Shown: positions 21,015 to 32,567, counted from the stretch's first letter. The stretch: 64,000 nucleotides of DNA from Thelephora terrestris (GCA_015956445.1 WIUZ02000002.1:1302001-1366000), one strand, 5' to 3'. Program-made: numbers and translations. The notes: generated by a model from the letters alone, not told the origin.

Positions 21015-22330
21015 CAAATGCTCAACACATTCCGTGTCAGGATCCATCCGACACCAGCAGCAAGCCGGAGACTGTCCCACCCACGACCTGAACAACTCAA
21101 ATGGCACTCTGCGCTTCTTCTGGAAAGAAGGAGGGCAAGCAATGGTATCTCTCATACCAAGCAACCAAGATGAATAGACAGGAAGAAGACGGAAGCTGGG
21201 CCACCTTCAATCACCGCAGTGGGTGGGGATTTGACACCAGCGACGTCAAGACACTCGTTGTCGTGACCGTATTTCAGACACTATCCGGAATCGCGACCTT
21301 CTCTCGACTATCGACAACCGCTGTGCGAGGTCTAGATGACTTCCCTCAGCATTCTCGACTGTCCCGATGAGGATTCGCTGTCCCTTTGCTTCGCTACACT
21401 TCCCTCTCTTCTTATCCCCCTTCGCGACATCGCGACGTCCCGACGTTTTCCCCTTTCGACCTGCGACCTGCGACTTAGACCTGCGACCTGCGACCTGCGA
21501 CCTGCGTTTCTTAGCATTTAGTATCCCTAGGACTTTGTTTCCTTCACATTCCCTCCCGATCACGTCCCGATCAGTCCCGATTGTGTCCCGACTTTTCAGT
21601 ACGTTTTATATCTTTAGTTCTCATCTCCCTATCTCCATTCTCTGCGTCCCGATCACGTCTCGATCGATCGCCCTGCTTGCGACTCCAGACCTCCCTCTGG
21701 TTCGTTTCTCAACCACATTCCTTTCCTTCATCATTCCCTTCGATCCCCCGCCTTCCCCATGTCATAGACTCGTCATAAGGTCTCTTGACATCATTTTGGT
21801 TCGTTCCCTTTGGTTCCCTTCGTTCTCAGAGCCCCCAGTATTGTATATAAAGGCCCCTGTATTCGATAGACCACAGAATCATTCAGCAGCGTTCCCTCTC
21901 TCTCTCTTCCTCTCTCTCTCTCTCTCTTCTGAGGCCTAGCAGCGTTGCTACGGTCCTCCCTTCAGTTCCCTCGTCGTCTCGCCCTCGTTCTCGTTGTCCC
22001 TCTGGTCTCTCGTGTCCCGCTGGTGTCCCGATTTCTGACTCTGTTGTCCCGACGTATCCCGACGTTTCCCTTTGTTTGTTATCGGTAGTTTCGTTCTCTG
22101 GCTTTCCCGTTGTCCTCTGCCTCGTTCTCCCGTTCGTATCCCGACTTTCCCTCTTGCTGTTCATTCGCTTCCCGCAGATTCCCTAGAGGCTCGCGCCTCT
22201 GAACCGAGGACCCGACCTTCTAACTGCCATCTCTGCCCTCTCGGACTCCGAAGGCTTTGTGGCAAGTTCATCGTCTCCCACAATGACCCCTGTGTTGGGC
22301 TCTAGGCCCAATGCCACTGTGTTCAAGCTC
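21015..22330 (+). other. CT-rich promoter-like region, possible LTR remnant, no recognised gene
   Basis: It contains tandem GCGACCTGCGACCT repeats (about 21465-21505), many CCCGA strings, a TATATAAAGG box near 21843 and CT microsatellites (about 21897-21928). The composition is that of an LTR core promoter. A short ORF from 22281 (MTPVLGSRP) looks like the start of a coding region but ends quickly. No borders or duplication are seen. Confidence 0.3.
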
Positions 22331-23678
22331 AACAAACAGGTGCCGCAGTTGGAAAAAGTGACAAAGCAATGTGTTTCAGGGCATTAATTTCACGATTTTC
22401 AATTATGCCCTTGTCGCAATGTACATACACTCCTTTGGTTATTTAAATAAGTGATATAAGTCCTAAAAAGTTAAGGAAAAGGAAAAAGCGCAAATAAGTT
22501 GAGATAAGTAACGCAGTATAAAGAAGCACAAGATAAACGGTAAAAAGCCCCAAGAAAGCAAAAAAGTGATCAGGAGGTTTGCTGATGTAATCCCCTCCAT
22601 GCGCACTTGTACATCTTGGAATACTTCCCCTCTCCTCTTTTGTCACTCTCATTTTCCTTCAAGCCTGAGCACCAACCCTTTGGCTCATTCTTTATGCAGA
22701 GGTGTGGTGTATGCGTGCTCTCATGCATGGCTAATGATCACAGTGAGTTTCCCTCCCTCGTGACATGGGGGGGGGGGGGGACTTGAGAATAACAGTGCAA
22801 TTTTCTTCTTTACTTTGCGTACCAATAGATGGTTTTTTTATTTGGATCCTCTTGAGTTTTCATGCAATCCTGATTGATATTGAGACTGCCTTCAGCCTTG
22901 TTTTCTTTGACTGGCTATTTTTTGGTGAAATGACAAACAAGGGCTGGTGGACATATGGTCATGGGATGGTAGGTGTGGGTGTGCACCATGGAGACTGTTG
23001 GTTTCAACCTACAGGAAGCATATATGATTGATATGAGAGTGTGCATCACAAGATACTCATCCTGGCTGCATTGTGAAATGCTTGAGGGAGAAGAGGTCAT
23101 GCTGGGGATCCTGATTATCAATTCCTGGTCCATGTGCAGGCTATTGCCCCAAAGACAATAAGAACTCAGGATGGGACATTGGCAAGCCTCCATTCAGATC
23201 ATGGAAACCTGGGAGTCACTCAGGCACATTGAGGTTACACATGGGGGCAGGGTGCTGCAGGCGAGCTCAATGTCAGTTAAATACTGGCATTAATATAGAA
23301 GCAGTTTAGTTGGGCAATGTGGTTGTGATCCTGCTTATCTTTTACTCTGGCAAAAACTGGTGGTGTTTAAAAATGACAATGGAAGATGATATTGTTAGTG
23401 TGGCAGTTATGAAACAGCTTCTATCCTCCTCCTCTGTGTGTTTTTTCTGCAGCATATCAAACCTTTCCACCCCTTGTATCCCCCTACCACAACATCTCTA
23501 TCTCGGAAATACCATTAGAATCCAGTTGGTGATAAGGTTTCTGCCTGCTATAATTTTTCTCATGGGAAGCAACCAGGTATCACTCAGCAGACAGGGGTCA
23601 GAATAGATAAGCAACTCTCATTGGAGGAAATTTTGCATGGGTAAGTAAAGTTACAAGAAGTAATATACACTACAGATC
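22331..23678. other. No gene recognised
   Basis: Non-coding sequence downstream of the NACHT-WD40 gene. It has a 12-base G-run near 22770 and several short unsupported ORFs. No family is recognised on either strand. Confidence 0.4.
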
Positions 23679-23804
23679 TCAAGAGGACATGTTATCCAAA
23701 TCCAGTATCAGCACCTCCCCTGACTCATAACCAGCAATCACAAAGCGACCATCCCACTGTACATTGCTGGCATTTTTATATCTACCAGGAAGTGGGAAGG
23801 TTTT
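23679..23804 (-). pseudogene. 3' tip of the NACHT-WD40 gene, cut off by the Ty3 insertion
   Basis: On the minus strand this stretch encodes a WD40-type strand pair with FVIAGYESGEVLILD and a stop at 23679-23681. It continues, in frame, the open reading frame that stops being host sequence at 35502. The two pieces are separated exactly by the Ty3 element and its GTTTT duplication. The ending G(H/Y)ESG.V.ILD is a normal last WD40 blade edge, so the uninterrupted gene ended here. Confidence 0.85.
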
Positions 23805-24057
23805 TGTCAGCGTGCTGAATTTTATTCCCTTTTTGAACCGTTTTTCACACCCAACTTTCGCCCACTTTCCTTACCTATATCCCTTTCTTGTTTTGTCATT
23901 TCCCTTATCACGACTCACACGTCATCAAAAGGAACGCAGACAAGGACACTGATGATATTACACAAGGCGCGCAGCAAAGATACGAGACTACCAAACCGAC
24001 GAAGTTGAATCCGCCCGGACTCTATGGACGAGGACTAAGGCGTACAAACCCTGGTCG

Positions 24058-25807
24058 TCAAGACCTGGTCTGCCAGTACTCCTCAGCACTGGCAACCTCC
24101 TCCTCCGTCCCCTCCGAGGCATTCTCGTCGACTTCCTCGTCGACCATCTCGACGACCCGAGCTTCCTCCAGACGATGAGCGACGGCCAACTGAACCTCGG
24201 CGCGAAGGCGGTTCCTCGCTGAATCGACCATAGTCTGATCCAGAGTCCTCTGGACTGACCAACCCTCCACTCTCTCGGTCAGTTGAGCCACCAGGCGAAC
24301 GGCCTCCGCTGCACGCTGGACCGACAAGAGCGTAAGGTCGGTTAAGCCGTTCACGTCGACGGACTCCACCGGAATCAGCTCGCCGCGATCCACGCGACAC
24401 TGTAGCATCGTCGCATCGGAATAGGACGGTGGATTCAATGTCTCCACCCTGGCGGACAACGTCGGGATTACTGGGACGCATGCGGTGCGCTGGACGAAGT
24501 GCCCCGCGATAAGGAACCCAACGACGAGCACGGATAGAACGTTGCCCACGCACCGGCGAGATCGACGGAGGCGGGATCGGAACAGCCACTTCGTTCTCCC
24601 CCGCGTACTCCAACTCGGGAGAACTGCTAACCGGATTCACGGCCGTCTCCTCGGACGTCTCGCGAACGACCTCCTCCCCGCCATCAGTATGCGCAGGTGT
24701 GCGGTACGATCCATCGGAAGCTAAAAAGGATGTCAGTGGACAAGCCAAATATGTCAACCGACATCCCACCTATGGGAGAAGCCATCCGATCCGGTATCGA
24801 CCCGTCCTCGGACTCGTCGCGGACCGCAGCTACCGAACGAGTACGGCAGTGACACAACCGCTCGCTCATCGATTCGACTCGAGCGCCCAACAAAGGCAAA
24901 GCGTCGTCCAACGTATCGACCTAGGAATGGCGTGAGCTCTCTTGGGCAAAGACCAGGAGAAGTCGCACCAACCTTGGTGTCGAGCTCATTTAGAGCCCTT
25001 CTATGACGATTGAGCCGACGGTCGACCTCGATCAGGTCTCGTTGAATGGTGTCATCCCGTTCCTTCAAGGACTCGACCAACCGATTGTGTTCTTCACGCA
25101 TCGCCAGCATCTCGCTCTCAAACGTGACGCGAAGCGTATCGTTCATCAGGAGCAGCGTCTTCTTCATGTCCAACGCTTCCGAGTACATCCTACGGGCATC
25201 ATCTTTCGCTTCCTTCACCTCACGCTTCAGCCGCTCATTCTACAAGCCTGTCAGTGTTATCCCACAAGCGGGATGCACAGACCGACTCACCGCTTTCTGT
25301 TCGGTCCTCAAAAGGAACCAGAGACGGTGACCAACGGCTGCTGTATAGTGTTGCGAACGAGTCGCCCCCGGCCACCTTCCTTCGCCGTTTCCGAGATCGT
25401 AGATTCCCATCTTCAAAAGACCCCACAAAGATGACGCCACCGGAGTCTCCCATGGCATACGCAACTCGGTGTCAAACGTGACCCCGCGCATAGACTCTTG
25501 CAACTTGTGGTCGATCAAGTTGTGGTACCACAGTTCGTCGTCTATGGTCAAGTAGTTGGGAGGCTTGGCTATCGTTGCTTCCAGTTGTCGAGCATCCACC
25601 TTGTCGGCAACCGCGAAGATCTACGATGCGATGTCAGTTGTTGCCAGTAAACAGCGACACGTGACGTCGCACCTCGCGATAACTGGGGTACGCCACGTTG
25701 GCGTTCGGGAGGAAGTAACTCTTGTTCTGTACGGAACGTGGATCCGCAGACTCGATGGTAGCAGTGCTGTTCTCAGCACGGAAGACACGATCGGAGATCA
25801 TGGGCAT
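24058..25807 (-). CDS. LTR-resident antisense gene, 5' LTR copy
   Basis: On the minus strand an ATG at 25807 opens exon 1 (25673-25807), followed by exons 25291-25620 and 24973-25239. A fourth exon starts near 24926. All have standard intron borders. The product has an N-terminal stretch ending SADPRSVQNKSYF, a DDELW domain, a coiled coil (ERLKREVKEAK) and a CHC motif. Its tail is Arg/Ser-rich in one frame (24083-24769) and Glu-rich in another (24058-24549). It matches the gene in the 3.3-kb LTR in exon order and in residues (VDA..L..TI, DDELW, REVKEAK, CxC). It is antisense to gag-pol and divergent from the LTR promoter. The function is unknown, and the C-terminal frame is undecided. Confidence 0.65.
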
Positions 25808-26258
25808 AATGGATGAGTAAGTTGGTTAGTGGGATTGTTGATTTGGGAAGAAGGGAGTTTGATGGATCCAATGGCCGGTCGCACTACGCTTTATTCGACC
25901 CTCGACAGCGCCCGCGCCCTATCCGCCATTGGCTCGGCCCATCGTTTCACCGGTCCAGACTCCTCATACATTCGCCTTCGACATTCGCGCCCCACTCGGT
26001 CCTTTGTTGTCCCGATCGGACGAGCTGACGTGTCGTCCCCTCATTGGTTCACCCTTGCATGTGATATTATCCTTTGTCATTCCTTTCCCACACGACGTCA
26101 TGACCCCTTTCTTATTCTCTCACGGACCCTGACCCATTAGTCATTCTTTTATCATTTCAATTCTATACTCCGGGCCGCTTACTGTTCGTGCTTACTCTCG
26201 GCCCTTCTTTGTTCCAAGTTATTATTAGATAGGGTTATCTATGTCCCGGCCACTCTCT

Positions 26259-26266
26259 TATATAAG
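26259..26266 (+). promoter_or_regulatory. TATA box of the 5' LTR
   Basis: TATATAAG lies about 30 bases upstream of the string that matches the primer site, which is the expected RNA start. The same box is in the 3' LTR at 35022-35029. Confidence 0.7.
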
Positions 26267-26740
26267 TACCAGTAGAGTAGCTGAGGACTCCCCATCTTTG
26301 ATATCTCGGGAAGTCCTCTTCTCCTTGCAGCATCGGTGTAATTGCTGTAGGCCACTGAAGAGCTTATCGAGTAACTCCTTGAACCGTTCGCTCTCCTCTC
26401 TCACTCAGTCTTGATCCTTAACCGGTGTTTGAAGCGAGCTCGGACACGACATCGAGTTCCGCACTGCTCTTTGGATCAAGTCATCAGTTTGAGGCGCCAT
26501 CCTCGGGCTCCTGTATCTGCCCTCAGAAGACGATAGGGATTTACCTGATAGAGGCTCGGCACTCCTGCTGTGAATTCGGACAACCTACCGGAGAACGCTC
26601 GTCCATCGCGTTTTGGACCACGTAGACTTTGGGTGGATATAGGGAAGTCGTTCCCCCTTTGCCCCATTGTTTCTTGTTGGTTGGAGTTGCGACTCACCAA
26701 CAGCACTGGTACCTGAAGGGCGAAGAGTGGCCCTGACAAT

Positions 26741-26751
26741 ATATCAAAGAT
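26741..26751 (+). promoter_or_regulatory. Self-priming primer binding site
   Basis: ATATCAAAGAT, two bases after the 5' LTR, is the exact reverse complement of ATCTTTGATAT at 26294-26304. That is where the genomic RNA is expected to start. This is the Tf1/sushi-type arrangement, in which the folded 5' end of the RNA itself primes reverse transcription. No tRNA-like primer site was recognised here. Confidence 0.7.
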
Positions 26752-27034
26752 ACCAGCCGGTACCCTGTTCACCAAACTACTGGATCACGCTCACTGCAGA
26801 TAAATCGGTCGACGACTAACGACTGGTAGCAGAAGAAGCAGATCGCTGCTAGGAATAGCTCGAGAGGAATCGAACACGTCAACAAGTCCACTAGAACTGA
26901 TCTAGGACAACAACCTTCTCAGCACCCCCCCCCCTCTTTCCACAACGTTTCTCTTCCTCACCATCGGAGCACTCATCTTTTTCTAATTCGGCTCCCACCT
27001 CCTTTGCAACCCTCTCACCCCCTGTTCTTCCAAC

Positions 27035-28693
27035 GTGTCAGACAGACCGTGGGAAAACCCCTACCAAACCGGGCAACCTCCCACTCCGAGGCGATTACGC
27101 ACCGGACTTCCTTCCTCCCAACAAACGTCAAGAGCTCCTACCCCTCTTACTCGCACCACCTCCTTACCACCTGCCATGGATCGACCAGAACGCCCCGAAC
27201 TACAACCTTACGAGTTCGAAGATAGTCAAGGCCAACGATACGACCTTCGAGACCCCGTACAGTCAGTAACCCTCCTAGGCTTACTCGGGCAGACCCTGGC
27301 AGAAGAAACCAGACACAGGAGGCAACTCGAGGCAGGACTAATAGGCCATGCGGATGTAGCCGAGCAAGCTCGCCAACGTATCGAAGGGCTAGAACAACAA
27401 CTAAACGCAGCTAACCCTCCCGCTCCCGACCAGTGGCAAAACCTCCTTACTGCGCTTCAACAAGGACGTGCGCCACCCGCTCCTGTACCAAATCCTATCA
27501 CTACGGCACGACTGGGCATCCCCACGAACTTCAAGGAATACCCTGGCACCGGCAAAGACATTAAGGCGATTAAACTACCAGACCCCTTCAACGGTAGAGC
27601 CAACCATGCCGATCCCTTCATCCAATCCCTCGAGACCTACTTCGCTCAAAAGCCGGAATCGATGAAGGCAGCCAAAACCAGGATCCTTACGGCCTGTTCC
27701 TTGATCAACGGATGGCCAGAATCTCAATGGGCTCAACAAGTCGCTGGAGCAGTCACCAGTATGAGAGACAACGACTACTACTTCGACGACTGGTCCCTGT
27801 TCGCTGCAGCATTCGACGAACACTTTGGCGTCCCCGAAAAGAAGCAGAATTACTTCGTACAGCTTACCCAGCTTCAACAAGGGAAGATGCCATGGCCCTC
27901 CTTCCAAGCCGAGTTCGATCGACTCACACGCGAATCGGGCACCCAGCAGGCTCAAGCTTTCATGTACCTCAAGGCGGCTACCAACCCCTACTTGAAAGCC
28001 CTCATCTGTCGACAGCTCCCAATTCCGACCACCTATCTCGATTGGTGCACCCGCGCCAATTCACATTACCAAAACATCATGTCGGAGCGGCAGATGAAGA
28101 CGTTCAACCAAGGGACCTCCAGGGATAACCTTACCCGAGGACAAAGCTTCCAGTACACTCCTCGACGTGCGGCTCCTCAGAATGACCAGGTTTACTACGG
28201 TGAACCAATGGACATCAGTGCGGTGCAGTCCACCCACATCAAACCCACGTTCAACAGAAAAGGTCGTCCTGCCCCTCAGAAAGTCGGAGCACCAGGCCCA
28301 AGTTACTCTCGTCCGCAACGTCCTCAGCAGACCTCGAAGCCACGAGAGAAAGGACAGTTCAAACCCTCCCAAGGCAAGGATTCCTCCAAGCCAGGAAAGA
28401 CCGGATACCAGCGTCCAGACTCTGCCAGCAGATCTGTCTGTTATCGCTGCGGTCAACCCGGCCACTTCAAGAACGCCTGCACTACGCCCCTCGCCCAGAT
28501 CTCCGAGCACCATATCGCTCAACTGGTCGAAAGGTTCGAGGCAGCTGAAGTAGGAGATGGCGAAGCCCAGGAGGAGGATCAGGAAGAAGAAGAAGCCCCC
28601 ATCTCACAAGTCGATGAAGAAGAAGATCCTTACAGCACGTACCTCGCTGAAGAAGGACCCTTCGACACCCCCGTCGAAGAACAGGATTTTTAA
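27035..28693 (+). CDS. gag: Ty3 Gag
   Basis: This 552-residue frame has a Pro/Arg-rich start and a short coiled coil (about residues 95-125). A Ty3-type Gag core follows (about 170-350, with PFNGRANHADPFIQSLETYF and TYLDWCTRA). It ends in a basic linker, the zinc knuckle CYRCGQPGHFKNAC (about 469-482) and an acidic end. The first methionine may instead be the one at 27176 (MDRPERPE). It forms the particle shell and binds the RNA. Pol begins in a different frame 26 bases after its stop. Confidence 0.9.
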   Translation: MSDRPWENPYQTGQPPTPRRLRTGLPSSQQTSRAPTPLTRTTSLPPAMDRPERPELQPYEFEDSQGQRYDLRDPVQSVTLLGLLGQTLAEETRHRRQLEAGLIGHADVAEQARQRIEGLEQQLNAANPPAPDQWQNLLTALQQGRAPPAPVPNPITTARLGIPTNFKEYPGTGKDIKAIKLPDPFNGRANHADPFIQSLETYFAQKPESMKAAKTRILTACSLINGWPESQWAQQVAGAVTSMRDNDYYFDDWSLFAAAFDEHFGVPEKKQNYFVQLTQLQQGKMPWPSFQAEFDRLTRESGTQQAQAFMYLKAATNPYLKALICRQLPIPTTYLDWCTRANSHYQNIMSERQMKTFNQGTSRDNLTRGQSFQYTPRRAAPQNDQVYYGEPMDISAVQSTHIKPTFNRKGRPAPQKVGAPGPSYSRPQRPQQTSKPREKGQFKPSQGKDSSKPGKTGYQRPDSASRSVCYRCGQPGHFKNACTTPLAQISEHHIAQLVERFEAAEVGDGEAQEEDQEEEEAPISQVDEEEDPYSTYLAEEGPFDTPVEEQDF

Positions 28694-28719
28694 AAGGACT
28701 TGTCGTCACAGAGGCCCCG

Positions 28720-31700
28720 ATGAGTCCCCCCTCCACTTTATCTATACAATCGCGCGCGTCATATGATTCTTTTCCCACTCCCGATGTACTAGTATCCGCT
28801 ATGGAAAAGAAATTGCAATCATGTTTTCCCCTCTCCACACAACTCGCTGCGATTGCCTCCAAAGCCCTCTACAGAACACCGTCACGACACACCGTGGATT
28901 TTCCTACGTTGAAACTCGAGATCACAGATACTCGTGGTCACAAATTCATCACCGAAGCGCTCCTCGACTCAGGCGCTCAATCCCTCTACATTTCCAAATC
29001 GTTCGTTGAAGACAACTCTATCCCCACTCGCAAGCTGAACTACCCGGTGTATGCTTTTAACGCCGATGATTCGCCTAACGCTTCCGCTATCACTCACGAG
29101 GCCAGACTTACCTCCAAGATCCAAGGACACACCTCACAAGAATGGTACTTCGTCACTGACATCGGTACCAAACCCTTGATCGTTGGAATGACCTGGCTTC
29201 GCTCCCACAATCCTCTGATCGACTGGCGTTCCGGAAAGTTGGAATTCACCCGTTGCCCTTCCAGCTGCAGAAACGGTGTATCCCCACTCCAACGTTTCCA
29301 GGAACAACTAGATCGAGCTTCCATCACGGCAGAACCTGCTATCTCCGAGTACATCCGACACGTCTATCACGACCCTCACTCGAAAGGCCACAACGCTACA
29401 ACCTGGGCTATGGAAGACTTCAAGAAAAAGAAAGTTCTAACTGTTGAAGACATCCGAGCCGGCCCCTTTCAAGAGTTCGAAGATGTATTCGAAGAATCCA
29501 ATTATCAGGCTCTCCCTCCACACCGTGAATACGATCACGAGATCAAGCTCAAAGACGATTGGGAAACCAAGAAGTGGAAACCCCGAATCTACCCCCTCTC
29601 CTACGACGAACAAAAGGAACTCGACGTATTCCTCGACGAGAACCTCAAGAACGGACGTATCAGACCTTCTGACTCGCCCCTTGCCTCTCCGGTCTTCTTC
29701 ATTAACAAGAAAGACGGAAAGAAACGGATGGTCATCGACTATCGCAAGTTGAACGACATCACCGTCAAGAACGTCTACCCCCTGCCGAGAATAGACGAGC
29801 TTATCCAGAAATGGAAAGGCTGCAAATACTTCTCCGCCATGGACGTTCGGTCGGGATACTATAACATCCGTATGAAGAAGGGCGACGAATGGAAAACTGC
29901 GTTCATTACCAACCGAGGACTCTACGAATCATTGGTCATGACCTTTGGTCTTACCAATGCGCCGGCAACCTTCCAAGCGATGATGAACTCAATCTTCATT
30001 GTCTACATTCGTCGAGGCGACACCAGCACGTTCATTGATGACGTCGGAATCGGAACTGGATCTGACCCCACCGGAAAACTCTCGGACGAAGACTTCCACA
30101 TCAAAGTCGTCAAAGAGATCTTAAAGGTATTCCGAGAACACCACTTGTCGCTAAAAGCCGAAAAGTGCGAATTCCTCCAATCGGAAATCCCTTACCTTGG
30201 TCACATAATCTCCGGTGACGGTATCCGTCCCGACCCCGTCAAACTTTCCGGTATTCGCGATTGGCCAATCCCCACCACTGTCTCCGAACTTCGTTCCTAT
30301 CTGGGAATGATGAACTACTATCGACGTTTCATCCGCGATTTTTCTAATGTCGCACGACCCCTTAACGACCTCTTACGAAAAGACGTACCCTGGTCCTGGA
30401 CTCCTACCCAACAACAGAGTTATCAGAAACTCAAGGACACCCTGCTTAACGACGTTTGCCTTGCTCACCCCGACCAAGAAAAGCCGTTCCTCCTAGAGAC
30501 CGACGCTTCGGCGTACGCCTGGGGAGCGATGCTTTCTCAGCTACAAGACGATGGCAAATGGCGTCCAGTGGGTTGCCTATCGAAAGGATTCCATGATGCA
30601 GAAACACGTTATGCCGTTCACGACCGCGAATTACTCGCAATCATTAACGCCCTCAAGGAATTCCGACACTGGCTGTCTGGAACCAAGACCCCCTTCATGA
30701 TTCTCACGGACCACAAGAATCTAACTTATTTTATGGACAAGCAACAACTGGACGACCGACAAACCCGATGGTATCATCTACTATCGGAGTTCGACTACAA
30801 GCTGGTCTATCGTCCCGGAAAACAATCTTCAGTCCCTGACCACCTCTCACGACGAATGGACCACAAACGGGAAGACGTACCCAAACCGGAAATTGTCATG
30901 ATCCCCCCGGAAAAGATCACCACCGACCACCGCATCGCAGCCTTACGAATAGTCAAGTCCACCATACTCACAGAGCTGTACAACGCTCAAGCATTGGACC
31001 CTCTTATCCTTTCCTTTAACACCACTAAGGAAGGAGAGACTGCCAAGATCCCTGATGGTTGGGGAAAAGCACATGATCTATGGACCTATCGAGGAAAGAT
31101 CTACATTCCGGAACACCTTCGACAGACCGTCTTCCGCGCCCTCCATTCCGAACCTGAAGCAGGACATCCAGGACGAGACGCGACACTCCAGGCCGTACGA
31201 CGAGATTATTACTGGCCGCGTCTCTACAACGATGTGGATGAGTGGATACGTAATTGCGATATTTGTCAACGGACCAAAATACACCGCAGGAAGCCTCACG
31301 GAGAATTGAAGCCGATCGATCCTACTCCACGACCCTGGGGAGTTATCACCACCGACTTCATCACCGGCTTGCCCCCCTGCAAAGGCTATGACGCAATTTG
31401 GACCGTTACGGATAAACGTGGCAAGATCGTTCACGTAGTTCCCACCACCACTACCCTGGATTCCGAAGGTCTATACCACCTTTACCTTCAGAACGTTTGG
31501 AGACTCCATGGAATTTCGGACAAGATCATCTCTGATCGAGGACCCCAATACGCATCGCGCTTTGCCAAAGAAGCCAACCGCAACCTTCAGATCGAGACTG
31601 CTCTTTCTACGGCTTACCACCCGCAGACCGATGGACAATCCGAGAGAACCAACCAAGAAGTCGAACAAGCTTTACGCACAGTCATCTCCTTTCATCAGGA

Positions 31701-32556
31701 CGACTGGGTCGACTGGTTACCTGTGATCGAGTTCGCACTGAACAATCGTTATCACAAGTCACTCAAGACTACCCCCTTCTATGCGAATTACGGTTACCAC
31801 CCTCATATTGGTTCTCTACCCCGGATTGACTCTCCCATCGAATCGGTCGAAGACTTTGTGGAACACCTCCACCAAGTACAGAAGGATACCGCCAAAGCTC
31901 TCGAACAAGCCGCAGTCGACATGAAGCGCTTCTATGACAAACACCGAGGTCCTACCCCTCAGTTCGAAATAGGTCAGAAGGTCCTGCTCGACAACGCTGA
32001 TCTTTCAATCAATCGTCCTTCCCGGAAACTCGCCGAGCGAAGATCGGGCCCCTTCAAGATCCTCGCCAAAGTCGGAACACACGCATACCGACTCGAGTTA
32101 CCTCAACAGTGGAAGAACGTTCACCCCGTTTTTCACGTCTCAAAGCTTGACGCCTATCACGAAGACCCAAAGAACCCCAATCATCCCAGTCCACCTCCAG
32201 ACATTATCGAAGGAGAACCAGAATGGGAAGTCGAAAAGGTTCTCGACGCAAAGTTCATTGGGAAGAAACTCAAGTTCTTGGTCAAGTGGTTGGGCTGGCC
32301 AGATTCGGAAAACTCGTGGCAAGACGAAGTCGATCTCGAGAACGCTCAGGACATGGTTTCGGAGTTCTATCAGGAACACCCGAGCGCCCCGCGACGACTA
32401 GCCGACGGTTCCAAATCCGGTCAACAGCTTACCAAGCGACGAAGACGAGGGAAGAAAAAGATCAACGCCATCGATATGGAATTCGTTCCCTTACGTCCCC
32501 TCACAGAAGTCTCAAGTTGGCCTACTGGACCATTGACTCGAGACGCGTCAATCTAG
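28720..32556 (+). CDS. pol: Ty3 Pol with chromodomain
   Basis: This is a long intact frame of 1278 residues. In order it has a protease (LLDSGAQSLYIS, about residues 85-96), reverse transcriptase (YPLPRIDEL, FSAMDVRSGYYNI, catalytic FIDD at about 440), RNase H (LETDASAYAWGA) and the integrase zinc domain (GHPGRDATL...CDICQRTK). The integrase core follows (TTDFITGLP, SDRGPQYAS, HPQTDGQSERTN) and then a C-terminal chromodomain (EWEVEKVLDAKF...KFLVKWLGW). The chromodomain places it in the chromovirus clade, whose integrases favour marked chromatin. How Pol is translated relative to Gag is not evident from the sequence. Confidence 0.95.
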   Translation: MSPPSTLSIQSRASYDSFPTPDVLVSAMEKKLQSCFPLSTQLAAIASKALYRTPSRHTVDFPTLKLEITDTRGHKFITEALLDSGAQSLYISKSFVEDNSIPTRKLNYPVYAFNADDSPNASAITHEARLTSKIQGHTSQEWYFVTDIGTKPLIVGMTWLRSHNPLIDWRSGKLEFTRCPSSCRNGVSPLQRFQEQLDRASITAEPAISEYIRHVYHDPHSKGHNATTWAMEDFKKKKVLTVEDIRAGPFQEFEDVFEESNYQALPPHREYDHEIKLKDDWETKKWKPRIYPLSYDEQKELDVFLDENLKNGRIRPSDSPLASPVFFINKKDGKKRMVIDYRKLNDITVKNVYPLPRIDELIQKWKGCKYFSAMDVRSGYYNIRMKKGDEWKTAFITNRGLYESLVMTFGLTNAPATFQAMMNSIFIVYIRRGDTSTFIDDVGIGTGSDPTGKLSDEDFHIKVVKEILKVFREHHLSLKAEKCEFLQSEIPYLGHIISGDGIRPDPVKLSGIRDWPIPTTVSELRSYLGMMNYYRRFIRDFSNVARPLNDLLRKDVPWSWTPTQQQSYQKLKDTLLNDVCLAHPDQEKPFLLETDASAYAWGAMLSQLQDDGKWRPVGCLSKGFHDAETRYAVHDRELLAIINALKEFRHWLSGTKTPFMILTDHKNLTYFMDKQQLDDRQTRWYHLLSEFDYKLVYRPGKQSSVPDHLSRRMDHKREDVPKPEIVMIPPEKITTDHRIAALRIVKSTILTELYNAQALDPLILSFNTTKEGETAKIPDGWGKAHDLWTYRGKIYIPEHLRQTVFRALHSEPEAGHPGRDATLQAVRRDYYWPRLYNDVDEWIRNCDICQRTKIHRRKPHGELKPIDPTPRPWGVITTDFITGLPPCKGYDAIWTVTDKRGKIVHVVPTTTTLDSEGLYHLYLQNVWRLHGISDKIISDRGPQYASRFAKEANRNLQIETALSTAYHPQTDGQSERTNQEVEQALRTVISFHQDDWVDWLPVIEFALNNRYHKSLKTTPFYANYGYHPHIGSLPRIDSPIESVEDFVEHLHQVQKDTAKALEQAAVDMKRFYDKHRGPTPQFEIGQKVLLDNADLSINRPSRKLAERRSGPFKILAKVGTHAYRLELPQQWKNVHPVFHVSKLDAYHEDPKNPNHPSPPPDIIEGEPEWEVEKVLDAKFIGKKLKFLVKWLGWPDSENSWQDEVDLENAQDMVSEFYQEHPSAPRRLADGSKSGQQLTKRRRRGKKKINAIDMEFVPLRPLTEVSSWPTGPLTRDASI

Positions 32557-32567
32557 AAGGAGGATCC
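32551..32567 (+). promoter_or_regulatory. Polypurine tract before the 3' LTR
   Basis: A purine-rich run (AGAAGGAGGA) ends just before the TGTCAG of the right LTR, the usual site for plus-strand priming. Confidence 0.7.

Larger units (their letters stand above)
23805..26738 (+). repeat. 5' LTR
   Basis: The U3 part is about 2.48 kb and mostly filled by the antisense gene. The TATA box is at 26259-26266 and the inferred RNA start is near 26290, leaving about 450 bases of R-U5. The terminal inverted repeat is TGTCAG/CTGACA. Confidence 0.95.

Noticed and set aside
22767-22778. Run of G as a sequencing gap or quadruplex
   Set aside because: A single homopolymer without further G-tracts nearby. 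Nothing more can be said.
27575-28862. Long minus-strand ORFs across gag as antisense genes
   Set aside because: They mirror the strong codon bias of gag, have no introns or promoter, and show no family pattern, unlike the LTR gene.
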